NCBI RefSeq assembly: GCF_016745255.1
Contig: NZ_JADOEQ010000001.1
Location: 310,001 to 374,000 of the forward strand
Length of the DNA: 64,000 bases
From: Enterococcus sp. BWR-S5
Lineage (GTDB): Bacteria; Bacillota; Bacilli; Lactobacillales; Enterococcaceae
Direction of reading: 5' to 3'
In this document: piece by piece, positions 8,031 to 17,330 of the stretch
Layout of the letters: each line of letters opens with the position of its first letter
Numbering within the stretch: the stretch's first letter is position 1
Position numbers and translations under genes: made by a program
Notes under the pieces: model-generated
Databases searched by the model: none
What the model saw: only the letters and a program-made list of their open reading frames with translations
Told to the model about the DNA's origin: nothing

Positions 8031-8435
8031 ATGGAGCTTCATGAGCGAATTCTCAAATTGTTGAGTTCGAGTACGGTTTTCTTGATTGCAACAATAGATC
8101 AAAGAGGATTTCCAAATGTTATCACAGTATCCAGACCGTTATGGCGGGAGGGGCTGTTGAGAATGCGTTTTTATATTGATGGGGATGGTGAGACCGTCCA
8201 AAATATTTTGCGAAATCCTAATGGTTCTGTTTGCTGCTATCAGGAAATGCAATTTGAAAGCATGTCTCTCAAAGGCAAATTCACGATTGAGCCGATAGAA
8301 TCTATGGAAGAAGTAGAAGCATCTCTGACAGATTACCAACAGGCATTAGCGCATAAACAGCCGGTGGTTCTTTCTTTTGAAACCTGGACGGCAAAGATTC
8401 ATGCGGATAAGCAGACACGCGAAATTATCGTATAA
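8031..8435 (+). CDS. Pyridoxamine 5'-phosphate oxidase-like flavin protein
   Basis: 134-residue protein with the split-barrel FMN-binding fold of the general stress protein 26/PNPOx-like superfamily: a STVFLIATIDQRGFPNVITV opening strand pair, a MRFYIDGDG strand and a SVCCYQEMQFESMSLKGKFTI hairpin. Members bind FMN, F420 or haem and often reduce small molecules; the substrate is not predictable, and full PNPOx activity is unlikely because the C-terminal PLP-binding region is missing. Start ATG 8031 has GAGGGGAG upstream. It is a single gene between a good extended -10 promoter and a terminator. Confidence 0.75.
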   Translation: MELHERILKLLSSSTVFLIATIDQRGFPNVITVSRPLWREGLLRMRFYIDGDGETVQNILRNPNGSVCCYQEMQFESMSLKGKFTIEPIESMEEVEASLTDYQQALAHKQPVVLSFETWTAKIHADKQTREIIV

Positions 8436-8462
8436 GCACTACGGAACGTTGAGAAAGAATAA

Positions 8463-8509
8463 ATGGTTGGACTCACAGAGGCAAGTAAAGCATCTGTGAA
8501 TCCAACCAT
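8463..8509. terminator. Bidirectional terminator
   Basis: ATGGTTGGACTCACAG pairs with CTGTGAATCCAACCAT (one mismatch), followed by TTAAAACTTTT. It separates the convergent genes ending at 8435 and 8529. Confidence 0.8.
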
Positions 8510-8528
8510 TAAAACTTTTCTCCAATTG

Positions 8529-9347
8529 CTAGATAGAAAGGTCAAATACAGCAATCTGCGGGGGGACACCAATTCTAACCGGAATCATGGTGGTTCCCAA
8601 ACCAGTATTTACATAAAGCTGGGACTCAGAACCAAGTGAATAAAATCCACTGATGTATTTCTCAGCTAAGGCAGTTGTTACTGGGAAAAAAGGAATATTC
8701 ACCTGTCCGCCATGACTGTGTCCGCTGAGAACTAAGGACACACCGAGATCAGCAGCAGAATCAACGACATCGGGCTCGTGACTAAGAAGTACTGAATAGG
8801 CTTCTTCCGTTCGGCTTGTCATTGCGGCTTCAATCGATGGATTACCAAACAGGGAATCATCAATACCTGCAAGATATAACTTCTTTTGGTTAGTCAGCTC
8901 AATCAGCTGTCCGCTATTTTCCAACAGTTGAAAGCCGCTGCCGGCCATGACTTCTGCGTAGACATTGACAGCACCGCCACCGTAGTCATGGTTTCCCCAG
9001 ATAGCATATTTTCCTAGGGGTGCCTCAATCTGGCTAAGCAGCTCAATTGTTTCGTCCGCCGGTCCGTAAGTAGCGTAGTTATCAAAGAGGTCTCCGGTAA
9101 ACACCACGATATCCGGTTTTTCCTGGTTGACTGCTGTAACAATTTTTACCAGTTGTTCGGTGGTATAAGCTTTTTGGAGATGAATATCGGAAAGCTGAAT
9201 TAATCGAACGGTGTTTTGTTCAGCAGTATTTTCGCCAAGCTCAAAATGCTTGATTGTGAGGCGTTTCGGTTCTATAAAAAAGCCATAGGCTGCCAAACAG
9301 CCACCCAGAGCTAAAAGGCTGATACAAATGAGAATGAGCTTTTTCAT
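8529..9347 (-). CDS. Membrane-anchored metallophosphoesterase (YkuE/YaeI-like)
   Basis: 272-residue phosphoesterase with all calcineurin-type motifs: LSDIHLQ, FTGDLFD, WGNHDYGG, LLSHEPD and SGHSHGGQ. The family acts on phospholipid-type or nucleotide phosphates at the membrane; the substrate is open. I start it at ATG 9347 (AAGGAGGA upstream), not at the longer frame at 9458, whose extra 37 residues have no binding site. The N-terminus MKKLILICISLLALGG is a signal anchor; the LGGC sequence could also serve as a weak lipobox. Confidence 0.85.
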   Translation of the reverse strand: MKKLILICISLLALGGCLAAYGFFIEPKRLTIKHFELGENTAEQNTVRLIQLSDIHLQKAYTTEQLVKIVTAVNQEKPDIVVFTGDLFDNYATYGPADETIELLSQIEAPLGKYAIWGNHDYGGGAVNVYAEVMAGSGFQLLENSGQLIELTNQKKLYLAGIDDSLFGNPSIEAAMTSRTEEAYSVLLSHEPDVVDSAADLGVSLVLSGHSHGGQVNIPFFPVTTALAEKYISGFYSLGSESQLYVNTGLGTTMIPVRIGVPPQIAVFDLSI

Positions 9348-9449
9348 GACATTCCTCCTTCTGTAATATCTGTTAAGTATAGTGGAAATGGGCAGTAAAT
9401 AAAGGTTTTTAATGGATTCTTTAAAGTAAATTAGAAAAAACAATAAAAG

Positions 9450-9477
9450 TTGTTTCATCGTTGAACTTTGCTATAAT
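9450..9477 (+). promoter_or_regulatory. Promoter upstream of pepP
   Basis: TTGTTT, a 16-base spacer and TATAAT (9472-9477) with TG at the extended -10 position. It would give a leader of about 130 bases before the peptidase gene at 9617. Confidence 0.6.
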
Positions 9478-9616
9478 AATAGATAAATGCTCATAAAGAA
9501 ATGTTCTTTAATTTTTCTTTTGCAGCGACCATAGAAGGCTTAAGTTTTCGTGTATAGAATCTTTAATAGGATTTATATAAATAGAAGCAATTAATTTTGG
9601 AAAGAAGGAATAATCG

Positions 9617-10681
9617 ATGATCGTAAGAGTGAACAAATTAAGACAGGAAATGAAGAAAAATGATATTTCGGCATTTCTAGTCACAAGTCCGTATAACCTA
9701 CGCTATTTAACGAACTTTACCGGGTCGACAGGCTTGGCTGTCATCACATTGGATAAAGCTTTTTTTGTCACTGATTTTCGCTATACGGAACAGGCAGCTC
9801 AGCAAGCGGAAGGCTATGAAATTGTTAAGAATACAGGACCGATTTTTGATGAAGTGATGAAGCTTGCAGAAGCAGAAAAGCTTGAAAATATTGCATTTGA
9901 AGAAATGCATGTCAGCTTTGCTGATTACAGTATCTTGGAAGAAATCCTGACGTGTGATTTGATTCCTGTTGCCGGAATGATTGAAGAGCTGAGAGAAGTG
10001 AAGGACGAAGAAGAGATTGCCATCATCGAGAAGGCCTGTAGTATTGCGGATTCTGCGTTTGACCATATCCTGAAAGTCATCAAACCGGGCATGACAGAAA
10101 TTGAAGTAGCGAATCAGCTTGACTTCTATATGCGTTCCTTAGGAGCTTCCGGTGTTTCCTTTGACACCATTGTTGCCAGTGGTTTAAGATCAGCGATGCC
10201 TCATGGTGTTGCCAGTGAAAAACTGATTGAAAAGGGCGATTTTGTAACCTTAGATTTTGGCTGTTATTACCAAGGCTATGTATCTGATATGACCAGAACC
10301 TTTGCAATAGGTGAGCCTGATTCTAAGCTGAAGGACATTTATCAGATTGTATTAGACGCACAGCTAAAAGTCTTGGACGAAGCGCAGCCGGGATTGACAG
10401 GCATTCAACTGGATGCAATTGCACGTGATTATATCACTGCTCAAGGATACGGCGAAGCGTTTGGACATAGCACCGGACATGGTATTGGTTTGGAAATCCA
10501 TGAAGGACCGAATGTATCATTCAAGTCAGACAAGCAATTTGTCGTTGGGAATGTGATTACTGATGAACCGGGAATCTATATTCCGGGTTTGGGTGGGGTC
10601 CGTATTGAAGATGACCTGCTGATTACCGCAGAAGGAAATCGGGTACTGACGCATTCACCAAAAGAGTTGATTATACTATAG
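9617..10681 (+). CDS. Xaa-Pro peptidase, M24B family (YqhT-like)
   Basis: 354-residue metallopeptidase that releases N-terminal residues before proline or splits Xaa-Pro dipeptides in the cytoplasm. An N-terminal creatinase-like domain (about 1-125) precedes the pita-bread catalytic domain. Metal ligands are visible as the Asp of LDFGCYY and of SDMTRTF, the His of GHGIGLEIHEGP, the Glu of TDEPGIY and the Glu of VRIEDDLL. The length equals the usual 350-360. It sits directly before efp, as yqhT does in Bacillus, which points to a role alongside translation of proline-rich proteins. ATG 9617 has GAAGGAA upstream. Confidence 0.9.
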   Translation: MIVRVNKLRQEMKKNDISAFLVTSPYNLRYLTNFTGSTGLAVITLDKAFFVTDFRYTEQAAQQAEGYEIVKNTGPIFDEVMKLAEAEKLENIAFEEMHVSFADYSILEEILTCDLIPVAGMIEELREVKDEEEIAIIEKACSIADSAFDHILKVIKPGMTEIEVANQLDFYMRSLGASGVSFDTIVASGLRSAMPHGVASEKLIEKGDFVTLDFGCYYQGYVSDMTRTFAIGEPDSKLKDIYQIVLDAQLKVLDEAQPGLTGIQLDAIARDYITAQGYGEAFGHSTGHGIGLEIHEGPNVSFKSDKQFVVGNVITDEPGIYIPGLGGVRIEDDLLITAEGNRVLTHSPKELIIL

Positions 10682-10691
10682 AAGGAAAGAG

Positions 10692-10816
10692 TGTAAATCA
10701 GCCGTTGAACATTCCTTCTGCGGATGAGAATAAGAAACTGGATAACTGCTTTCGGTAAGGTCGGAGAGAGTTGTCCCGGGTGATTTACCAACCAATCTTT
10801 TTTGTTTTTTCTGGTA
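10692..10816 (+). other. Structured intergenic RNA candidate between pepP and efp
   Basis: GTAAATCAGCCG (about 10692) and CGGGTGATTTAC (about 10777-10788) are complementary over 12 bases with one mismatch, and the second arm is followed by a T-rich tract (TCTTTTTTGTTTTTT). The roughly 75 bases between them could form further stems. It may be a branched terminator of the peptidase gene or a leader upstream of efp. No known riboswitch is recognised. Confidence 0.4.
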
Positions 10817-10883
10817 GCGTAACGAATCGTTTAATGTTAAACTAGGAACGAGTAAAAAGTATGGACGATAGAGGAGGACTCAA

Positions 10884-11441
10884 ATGATTTCGGTCAATGA
10901 TTTCAAAACAGGTCTTACAATTGAAGTAGATGGCGCAATTTGGCGTGTCGTAGATTTTCAGCATGTAAAACCTGGAAAAGGGGCTGCTTTTGTTCGTTCT
11001 AAGCTTAAAAACCTACGCACAGGCGGTGTTCAGGAAAAGACGTTCCGTGCTGGGGAAAAAGTAGCGAAAGCTCAAATCGATAACCGTAAAATGCAGTACT
11101 TATATGAAAGCGGCGGCAGCCATGTCTTTATGGACTTGGAATCTTACGAGCAAATTGAGATTCCGGAAGAACAAATCAAAGATGAGCTGAAGTATATGCT
11201 GGAAAATATGGAATTGAACATTATCATGTTTGGTTCCGAGATTTTGGGTGTTGATTTGCCGAATACAGTGACATTGGAAGTAACTGCAACTGACCCGAAT
11301 ATCAAGGGAGACACTTCTTCCGGCGGCTCTAAGCCTGCAACGATGGAAACTGGTTTGGTTGTAAATGTACCATTCTTTGTGAATGAAGGCGATCGTCTGA
11401 TTGTGAATACAGCAGATGGTACTTACGTGTCACGGGCTTAA
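10884..11441 (+). CDS. efp: Elongation factor P
   Basis: 185-residue EF-P, which binds between the ribosomal P and E sites and rescues ribosomes stalled on polyproline. The KOW-like N-terminal domain carries the loop [10 protein letters not shown] with Lys32 at the tip, the residue that is post-translationally modified in EF-P; two OB domains follow, ending in the conserved [19 protein letters not shown]. No epmA/ymfI-type modification gene is in the window. AGGAGGA precedes ATG 10884. The yqhY gene follows after 18 bases. Confidence 0.97.
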   Translation: MISVNDFKTGLTIEVDGAIWRVVDFQHVKPGKGAAFVRSKLKNLRTGGVQEKTFRAGEKVAKAQIDNRKMQYLYESGGSHVFMDLESYEQIEIPEEQIKDELKYMLENMELNIIMFGSEILGVDLPNTVTLEVTATDPNIKGDTSSGGSKPATMETGLVVNVPFFVNEGDRLIVNTADGTYVSRA

Positions 11442-11459
11442 TAAAAGGGAGGACCTATA

Positions 11460-11888
11460 ATGGCAGAAGAAAAAAATCTTATTATCAATACAAAAGATGC
11501 ACTTGGAGAAATCGTAATTGCTCCTGAGGTCATCGAAGTTATCATTGGAATTGCTGCTTCAAAAGTAGATGGCGTTTATGGCATGAGAGGAACCTTTGCC
11601 AATAACGTAACAGAATTTCTTGGCCGTGCTGCTCATGGAAAAGGGGTTTTCCTAGATGCAGAAGAAGAAGGTCTGAAGGTTGATATCTACTGCTATTTGA
11701 ACTATGGTGTTTCTGTACCTAAAGTAGCACTTGAAATGCAAGAGCGTGTGAAACAGCAAGTATTGTTCATGACAGATATCGATTTGATTGAAGTGAATAT
11801 TCATGTTGTAGCAGTGATTCCAGAGCGAATTCCCGAACCGGATTTTTCTGAGCTTTTCCCAGAGGAGGATGGGGAAGAGAATGAGTAA
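11460..11888 (+). CDS. Asp23/Gls24-family protein YqhY
   Basis: 142-residue Asp23/Gls24 (DUF322) protein: the core IAPEVIEVIIGIAASKVDGVYGM is diagnostic, followed by a short acidic tail. In Bacillus yqhY lies between accBC and nusB and its loss disturbs fatty-acid synthesis; here accBC is missing, so efp, yqhY and nusB are contiguous. GGGAGG precedes ATG 11460. Its last eight bases overlap the nusB start, indicating translational coupling. Confidence 0.88.
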   Translation: MAEEKNLIINTKDALGEIVIAPEVIEVIIGIAASKVDGVYGMRGTFANNVTEFLGRAAHGKGVFLDAEEEGLKVDIYCYLNYGVSVPKVALEMQERVKQQVLFMTDIDLIEVNIHVVAVIPERIPEPDFSELFPEEDGEENE

Positions 11889-12321
11889 AGAGCTTACTCG
11901 TCACGAGATTAGAGAAAAAGCACTGCAGTCTCTTTTTCCATTAGACTTTAATAGCGATTTGACGAAGCAGGATGCGATTACTCATGCATTGGAGCTGGAT
12001 CATGGAGAAATGGTTAGTGAGGACGGCGAAGAGTTTGTTCCTGTGTATCTTGATGTTCTCGTTGGCGGTGTCTGTGAGAAGAAAGAAGAATTGGATCAAG
12101 CGATTCATGCGCATTTAGGGAAGAACTGGACAATTCAGCGTATTGCAAAAATGGATTTGATTATTTTGCGAATGGCTATCTTTGAAATGAACTATGTCAG
12201 TGATGTACCCAATACTGTTGCATTGAATGAAGCACTTGAGTTGGCAAAGAAATATAGCGACGATCGTTCGCGGAAATTTGTCAACGGAGTCTTATCTAAC
12301 GTAATGAAGGAAATCGAATAA
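11881..12321 (+). CDS. nusB: Transcription antitermination protein NusB
   Basis: 146-residue all-helical RNA-binding protein that joins NusE (S10) on boxA of rRNA leaders to permit antitermination. The N-terminal LTRHEIREKALQSLF and the C-terminal DRSRKFVNGVLSNV helix are family hallmarks. I choose ATG 11881 over 11869, because the GAGGAGG stretch directly abuts 11869 and is properly spaced only for 11881. It overlaps yqhY by eight bases and is followed by a terminator. Confidence 0.95.
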   Translation: MSKELTRHEIREKALQSLFPLDFNSDLTKQDAITHALELDHGEMVSEDGEEFVPVYLDVLVGGVCEKKEELDQAIHAHLGKNWTIQRIAKMDLIILRMAIFEMNYVSDVPNTVALNEALELAKKYSDDRSRKFVNGVLSNVMKEIE

Positions 12322-12329
12322 AAAGCTGG

Positions 12330-12389
12330 AACACTCTGGGGTTTCCTGCTGCTATCCTTTGGTAGCAGCGGAGGCACAGAGTGTTTTTT
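12330..12389 (+). terminator. Two-tier terminator after nusB
   Basis: Outer stem AACACTCTG/CAGAGTGTT, an inner stem GCTGCTA/TAGCAGC, and a T-run. It ends the efp-yqhY-nusB transcript. Confidence 0.88.
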
Positions 12390-12440
12390 ACAATTGTTGA
12401 AAAACAGTGTTTTTGTAAAAATTAATAGAGCTGTGATGTC

Positions 12441-12753
12441 AGACAGAACAGCATATGCCAGTTCTGTCTTATTGTTCGGAAGCTGAGCGAGCTCGTGAAG
12501 CTTTTCTAGTTGTCCAGCTTCATGAGTCAGCTCACTTGACGATAAGATAAACTGTCTTCAGTGGTAAAAAACACCACTGAGCCAGTTTACTATATCGCGC
12601 ATGAGCTAATCGACTCATTCAGCTTTTCTAGTTGTCCAGCTTCAAGAGCAAGCTTCTCTCAACAATAAGTCAAAACGTGTCTCATGGTAAAGAACACCAT
12701 ATGCCAGTTCTGTCTTATTGTTCGGAAGCTGGGCAAGCTCGTGAAGCTTTTCT
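12441..12753 (+). repeat. Composite hairpin repeat, copy A
   Basis: The nusB-folD gap holds three tandem modules of one repeat family also present at 59.6-60.1 kb: a right half of module II (12441-12507), a full module I (12508-12629) and a full module II (12630-12753). Each module runs from GTCCAGCTTC to CAGCTTTTCT or GAAGCTTTTCT and folds on itself. Module II stems include AACAATAAG/CTTATTGTT and CATGGT/ACCATA around a short AAAGA loop; module I has AAACTG/CAGTTT and CAGTGGT/ACCACTG around AAAAA. There is no coding content. The stretch 12754-12971 downstream shows no gene. Confidence 0.8.
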
Positions 12754-12971
12754 TATAAACGATAGCAATCTTGCTTATTTAGTCGTATTCATATAGAATA
12801 AAAGCATTGAAAAATCTGCTGCAGAAGGCTTGATTTGAAGGCTGAGTGAGAATAGGGTTGAAGCCTCGGGAGATGCAGGGGAATGAAAGAAAAATAATGG
12901 GAAATTATACAGTCTGTTTATCAATCAAAAATGATGGTGACAGCTGACAATAATAATGGAGGAGTGACACC

Positions 12972-13817
12972 ATGGGACAATTAATCAACGGACGTGAATT
13001 AGCAGATAAAATGCAGGAAGAAATGAAGCAAGAGGTCAGCCAGCTGGCAAAAGAGGGAATTCGTCCTGGATTGGTTGTGTTGCTGGTTGGTGAGAATCCT
13101 GCCAGTCAAACGTATGTGAAAAATAAAGATTTGGCTGCAGAAAAAATCGGAATTCTTTCAAAGGTTGAACGGTTGCCTGAAACGATTTCAGAGGAAGAGC
13201 TGTTGGAAAGAATCGACTATTATAATCGTTCCGAAGATTTTCATGGTATCTTAGTTCAACTACCTTTACCTGCTCATATTGATGAAGAGAAGGTACTATT
13301 GGCTATTGATCCTAAGAAGGATGTAGACGGATTCCATCCAATGAATCTGGGGCATCTGTTTATTGGCAATCCAACGATGATCCCATGTACACCCTACGGC
13401 ATCATGAAGATGTTTGAAGCATACAATATTCCTCTTGAAGGAAAACGTGCAGTCATTATTGGTCGAAGTAATATCGTTGGAAAACCAATGGCACAGCTGA
13501 TGCTGATGGAAAATGCGACGGTAACGATTGCTCATTCACGAACCAAAGACCTGCCGGCATTGGCAAAGGAAGCGGATATTTTGGTTGTAGCAATTGGCCG
13601 AGGTCACTTTGTAACCAAAGAGTTCGTGAAGCCCGGTGCAGTCGTGATTGATGTAGGGATGAACAGAGATGAAAACGGCAAGCTGATTGGCGATGTAAAA
13701 TTTGATGAAGTATCTGAGCTTGCAGAATATATTACGCCCGTACCAAAAGGGGTCGGTCCGATGACTATCACGATGCTGATGTATCAAACGATTGAAGCCG
13801 CAAAAAAGTTGAAATAA
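12972..13817 (+). CDS. folD: Methylene-THF dehydrogenase/cyclohydrolase FolD
   Basis: 281-residue bifunctional enzyme interconverting 5,10-methylene-, methenyl- and 10-formyl-tetrahydrofolate with NADP(H), feeding purines and fMet-tRNA. Conserved blocks are SQTYVKNKD with the catalytic Tyr-x3-Lys, [21 protein letters not shown], the Rossmann loop [16 protein letters not shown] and the C-terminal [10 protein letters not shown]. Length is normal. AATGGAGGAGTG lies before ATG 12972. The xseA gene starts 10 bases after the stop. Confidence 0.97.
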   Translation: MGQLINGRELADKMQEEMKQEVSQLAKEGIRPGLVVLLVGENPASQTYVKNKDLAAEKIGILSKVERLPETISEEELLERIDYYNRSEDFHGILVQLPLPAHIDEEKVLLAIDPKKDVDGFHPMNLGHLFIGNPTMIPCTPYGIMKMFEAYNIPLEGKRAVIIGRSNIVGKPMAQLMLMENATVTIAHSRTKDLPALAKEADILVVAIGRGHFVTKEFVKPGAVVIDVGMNRDENGKLIGDVKFDEVSELAEYITPVPKGVGPMTITMLMYQTIEAAKKLK

Positions 13818-13827
13818 GGTGATTGAG

Positions 13828-15171
13828 ATGACGCAGCAATATTTGACAGTGACTGCATTAACAAAATATTTAAAACGAAAGTTTGATGCAGATCCGTATC
13901 TGGGAAGAGTGTATTTGACTGGAGAGATATCTAATTTTCGTCCGAGACCAAATGCACATCAATACTTCAGCTTGAAGGATGACCGAGCAAAGATTTCTGC
14001 GATTATGTTCAAATCGGCCTTTCAGAAACTGAAATTCCAGCCGAAGGAAGGGATGAAGGTCTTGGTTGTGGGCCGCATTTCACTTTATGAAAATGGCGGG
14101 TCTTATCAAATTTATATTGAGCACATGGAGCCGGACGGCGTTGGTGCATTGTATCAGGCATTAGCAGAGCTGAAGGAGAAGCTTTCAAAGGAAGGTCTTT
14201 TTGACGGATTTAAAAAGCCTTTGCCAAGATACCCGAAGCGAATTGCTGTGATAACTAGTCCCAGTGGAGCGGTTATCCGAGATATCATTACAACCGTGAA
14301 GCGTCGCTATCCGATTGCGCAGCTTGTGCTGTTCCCAACCTTGGTGCAGGGAGACCAGGCAGCAGCGGATATTGTACGGAATATCCATCGAGCAGAAGAA
14401 CAGGGGAATTTTGATACCTTAATTCTCGGGCGCGGCGGTGGTTCGATTGAGGATTTATGGCCTTTCAATGAAGAACAGGTAGCCAGAGCCATTTATCAGA
14501 CAAACATACCTGTGATATCATCTGTCGGACACGAAACAGATGTAACGATTGCTGATTTGGTGGCAGATGTTCGAGCTGCGACGCCAACAGCTGCAGCTGA
14601 GCTGGCGGTTCCGGTCTTGTCGGAAGAGCTTTTGAGGATCAGAGAAAAACAAACATGCTTGGAGCAAAGCTTTCTTTATCAGCTCCAACAAAAAAATGAA
14701 CGCTATAAACGATTACGTAACTCGTATGTTTTTCTGCAGCCTGACCGACTGTATGAGGGGCAGCAGGTAAAGCTTGATAAGATGTCTCAACGACTAAGTC
14801 AAAGTATGCAATCCATTTACCATGAAAAGTATCAGGAAAAGCAGCGAATTACCAGTCAATTGGAGCAGCAAAATCCATCAGGAAGAATTAGAGAAGCTTC
14901 TCAACAGTTATCGTTTATTGATAGGCGTTTGAATGAGCGAATGGCACATTATATGGAGACACGCCAACAGAGATTGATTTCTGCTATCCAGCAATTGGAT
15001 TTGCTGAGTCCGCTGAAAATCATGGGGCGCGGCTACAGCTATACAACCAAGGCAGACAAGGTTGTAAAGTCAGTCGGAGAGCTGGAGATAGAAGATCAAA
15101 TAACGATTCATTACAGTGATGGAAAAGTCGCTGCTGCTGTTACTGAAATTGAACGAGTGGAGAAGGAGTAA
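13828..15171 (+). CDS. xseA: Exodeoxyribonuclease VII large subunit
   Basis: 447-residue large subunit of ExoVII, which degrades single-stranded DNA from both ends with XseB. An N-terminal OB-fold ([12 protein letters not shown]...YFSLKD) is followed by the catalytic domain ([56 protein letters not shown]) and long coiled-coil helices. I use ATG 13828, served by AAGGTGA at six bases; the GTG at 13819 immediately after the folD stop has no binding site. Confidence 0.96.
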   Translation: MTQQYLTVTALTKYLKRKFDADPYLGRVYLTGEISNFRPRPNAHQYFSLKDDRAKISAIMFKSAFQKLKFQPKEGMKVLVVGRISLYENGGSYQIYIEHMEPDGVGALYQALAELKEKLSKEGLFDGFKKPLPRYPKRIAVITSPSGAVIRDIITTVKRRYPIAQLVLFPTLVQGDQAAADIVRNIHRAEEQGNFDTLILGRGGGSIEDLWPFNEEQVARAIYQTNIPVISSVGHETDVTIADLVADVRAATPTAAAELAVPVLSEELLRIREKQTCLEQSFLYQLQQKNERYKRLRNSYVFLQPDRLYEGQQVKLDKMSQRLSQSMQSIYHEKYQEKQRITSQLEQQNPSGRIREASQQLSFIDRRLNERMAHYMETRQQRLISAIQQLDLLSPLKIMGRGYSYTTKADKVVKSVGELEIEDQITIHYSDGKVAAAVTEIERVEKE

Positions 15172-15175
15172 AGAC

Positions 15176-15409
15176 ATGCCAAAAAACAAAGAAGCAACAT
15201 TCGAAGAATCCTTGAACGAGTTGGAAGAAATTGTCCAACGACTTGAAAGAGGCGATGTGCCTTTAGAAGAAGCACTTGATGCATTTCAAAAAGGAATGGT
15301 TCTAAGTAAGCATTGTCAGGACACGCTGGAAAAAGCAGAGAAGACATTAACAAAGATGATGTCGGAAACGAATGAAGAAATTCCTTTTGAAGAGAGTGAA
15401 CAGGCATGA
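15176..15409 (+). CDS. xseB: Exodeoxyribonuclease VII small subunit
   Basis: 77-residue helical small subunit of ExoVII ([34 protein letters not shown]). The frame is open further upstream, to 15116, but that part overlaps xseA without a binding site; AGAAGGAG sits just before ATG 15176. Its stop overlaps the ispA start by four bases (ATGA), so the two are coupled. Confidence 0.95.
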   Translation: MPKNKEATFEESLNELEEIVQRLERGDVPLEEALDAFQKGMVLSKHCQDTLEKAEKTLTKMMSETNEEIPFEESEQA

Positions 15410-16296
15410 TAGCATTCAGCCAATTTCAACAACAGCAAATACCGTTGCTTGAGCAAGAAATGACTGATTTTATCGACAAGTATACAGCGAATGCCTATTT
15501 GAAGGAAAGCATGCTGTATTCTGTGCAGTCCGGCGGCAAACGTTTAAGACCGCTTTTGTTGCTTGCTGTAGTTTCTTCTTTTGATAAGAAATTGGAGAAA
15601 AAGGATTTTCAGGCAGCAGCAGCTTTAGAAATGATTCATACGTATTCCCTAATTCATGATGATTTACCAGCCATGGATGATGACGATTTGCGTAGAGGAA
15701 AGCCAACAAACCATAAGATTTATGGAGATGCGCATGCAATTCTGGCCGGGGACGGTTTGTTGACCGCAGCGATTCAGCTGCTGGCCTTAAGTCAGCTGGC
15801 GTTGGATGAGAAGGTATTATTGATTCAATTGTTGACGAAGGCTGCCGGAACTGAAGGAATGGTCTCAGGTCAGGCCGGTGACTTGCAAGGAGAGTCGCGC
15901 TCATTAACTCTTGAAGAGCTGATTGAGGTGCATGAGCGAAAAACAGGTGCATTGATTGAGTTTGCTTTGCTTGCAGGAGGGATTCTGGCTGAACAGACAG
16001 ATGCAATCGTTGCGTTATTGGGCACATTTGCCCAGCATCTAGGTTTGGCTTTTCAAATCAGAGATGACCTGTTGGATGTAACCAGCTCAGAAGAAGAGCT
16101 GGGTAAGCAAGTTGGTAGAGACGAGACGCTTAATAAGAGCACCTATCCTGGTTTGTTGGGTATTGAGGGAGCACGAAAAGCCTTTGATGAACAAATGACA
16201 TTAGCCAATGAACAGCTAGAAGCTATTCAAAAAAACAATGGTGACTTTCAGCCGGAACTGCTTCAAGAAATTTTAAAGCAGCTTGAGCTTCAGTGA
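15406..16296 (+). CDS. ispA: Farnesyl diphosphate synthase (polyprenyl synthetase family)
   Basis: 296-residue short-chain trans-prenyltransferase making farnesyl diphosphate, precursor of undecaprenyl phosphate and quinones. The first aspartate-rich motif is [15 protein letters not shown] and the second is [18 protein letters not shown] binds the pyrophosphate. Length fits the family. In Bacillus dxs follows this gene; here tlyA follows directly after 12 bases, in keeping with Lactobacillales that make isoprenoids through mevalonate. Confidence 0.95.
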   Translation: MIAFSQFQQQQIPLLEQEMTDFIDKYTANAYLKESMLYSVQSGGKRLRPLLLLAVVSSFDKKLEKKDFQAAAALEMIHTYSLIHDDLPAMDDDDLRRGKPTNHKIYGDAHAILAGDGLLTAAIQLLALSQLALDEKVLLIQLLTKAAGTEGMVSGQAGDLQGESRSLTLEELIEVHERKTGALIEFALLAGGILAEQTDAIVALLGTFAQHLGLAFQIRDDLLDVTSSEEELGKQVGRDETLNKSTYPGLLGIEGARKAFDEQMTLANEQLEAIQKNNGDFQPELLQEILKQLELQ

Positions 16297-16308
16297 GGAG
16301 AAAAGAAC

Positions 16309-17130
16309 ATGAAAAAAGAACGTGTAGATGTTCTGGCCTATAATCAAGGGCTGTTTGAAACAAGGGAAAAGGCGAAACGTGCTGTAATGGCTGGGTTAGT
16401 CTATGATGGCAACAACGAGCGTCTTGATAAGCCGGGAGAGAAAATAGCTTTAGAGACTCCGCTGCATATCAAAGGACAAGTACTTCCCTATGTTTCAAGA
16501 GGCGGGCTCAAGCTGGAAAAGGCTTTGCAAGTTTTTGATGTTGATGTAGCGGGAAAAACTATGCTGGATATTGGTTCTTCAACTGGCGGTTTTACAGATG
16601 TGGCTCTGCAAAATGGTGCAAAGCTTAGCTATGCCTTAGATGTCGGCTACAATCAGCTGGCGTGGAAAATTCGTCAGGATGAGCGTGTTGTTGTGATGGA
16701 GCGGACGAACTTTCGTTACAGCAAGTCGGAGGATTTTGCTCAAGGTCAACCGGAAATTGCGACTATTGATGTTTCCTTCATTTCTTTGCGACTCATTCTT
16801 CCGCCACTGCATGCCATATTGAAGTCCGGTGGGGATGTAATCGCCTTGATTAAGCCGCAATTTGAGGCAGGCAAGGATCAGGTCGGAAAAAAGGGGATTG
16901 TGCGAGATCAAGCTGTTCACAGAGCGGTTTTGGAGGATATTTTGACCTTCGCAGCTGGCAACGGATACCTTGTAAAAGCATTGGATTATTCTCCGATTAC
17001 AGGTGGTGAAGGCAATATTGAGTTTCTTGCTCATTTAGTCTCAGTTGAACAGGAAGGCTCGATTGCCTCCGATGTGAACCTTGAAGAAATCGTCACACGG
17101 GCACATCACGAGCTGAAGAAAGATCATTGA
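16309..17130 (+). CDS. tlyA: TlyA-type rRNA 2'-O-methyltransferase (YqxC)
   Basis: 273 residues: an N-terminal S4 RNA-binding domain (about 1-65, ERVDVLAYNQGLFETREKAKRAVMAG) and an FtsJ-like methyltransferase domain with the SAM loop LDIGSSTGGFTDVALQNGA, followed by DVSFISLRLILP and LIKPQFEAGK. TlyA proteins 2'-O-methylate cytidines in 16S and/or 23S rRNA. The context ispA-tlyA-argR-recN is the standard Firmicute order. GAGGAGAA precedes ATG 16309, and a terminator follows. Confidence 0.93.
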   Translation: MKKERVDVLAYNQGLFETREKAKRAVMAGLVYDGNNERLDKPGEKIALETPLHIKGQVLPYVSRGGLKLEKALQVFDVDVAGKTMLDIGSSTGGFTDVALQNGAKLSYALDVGYNQLAWKIRQDERVVVMERTNFRYSKSEDFAQGQPEIATIDVSFISLRLILPPLHAILKSGGDVIALIKPQFEAGKDQVGKKGIVRDQAVHRAVLEDILTFAAGNGYLVKALDYSPITGGEGNIEFLAHLVSVEQEGSIASDVNLEEIVTRAHHELKKDH

Positions 17131-17137
17131 TTTTTAG

Positions 17138-17181
17138 ACTGAAGCAGATGCAGTGAATGACTGGTCTGCTTCAGTTTTTTG
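17138..17181 (+). terminator. Terminator after tlyA
   Basis: ACTGAAGCAGA pairs perfectly with TCTGCTTCAGT, followed by TTTTT; it separates the folD-tlyA run from argR. Confidence 0.92.
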
Positions 17182-17330
17182 TTATCGAGGTTGATGGCTG
17201 CAGTGACAAAACAGATGTTAATGTTTACAAAATCGTGAGAAATGAGACCCGCTTTCTTTTTATTGCTTTAAAAAGAGAAAAAAATAGGCTATGATAAAAA
17301 GGAAATGAACCTGAAAAGGAGTAGTTTAGT

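Noticed and set aside
12441-12753. CRISPR array at the repeated sequences
   Set aside because: Units are about 120 bases, self-complementary and contiguous, with no unique spacers and no cas genes; the second copy is 47 kb away.
15470-16027. 185-residue open frame on the minus strand
   Set aside because: It lies wholly inside ispA on the opposite strand, has no binding site and low-complexity, protein-unlike composition; it is a shadow of the real gene. The same applies to the minus-strand frames at 46426-46947 (gltD), 16636-17034 (tlyA) and 24052-24468 (pbp2x).
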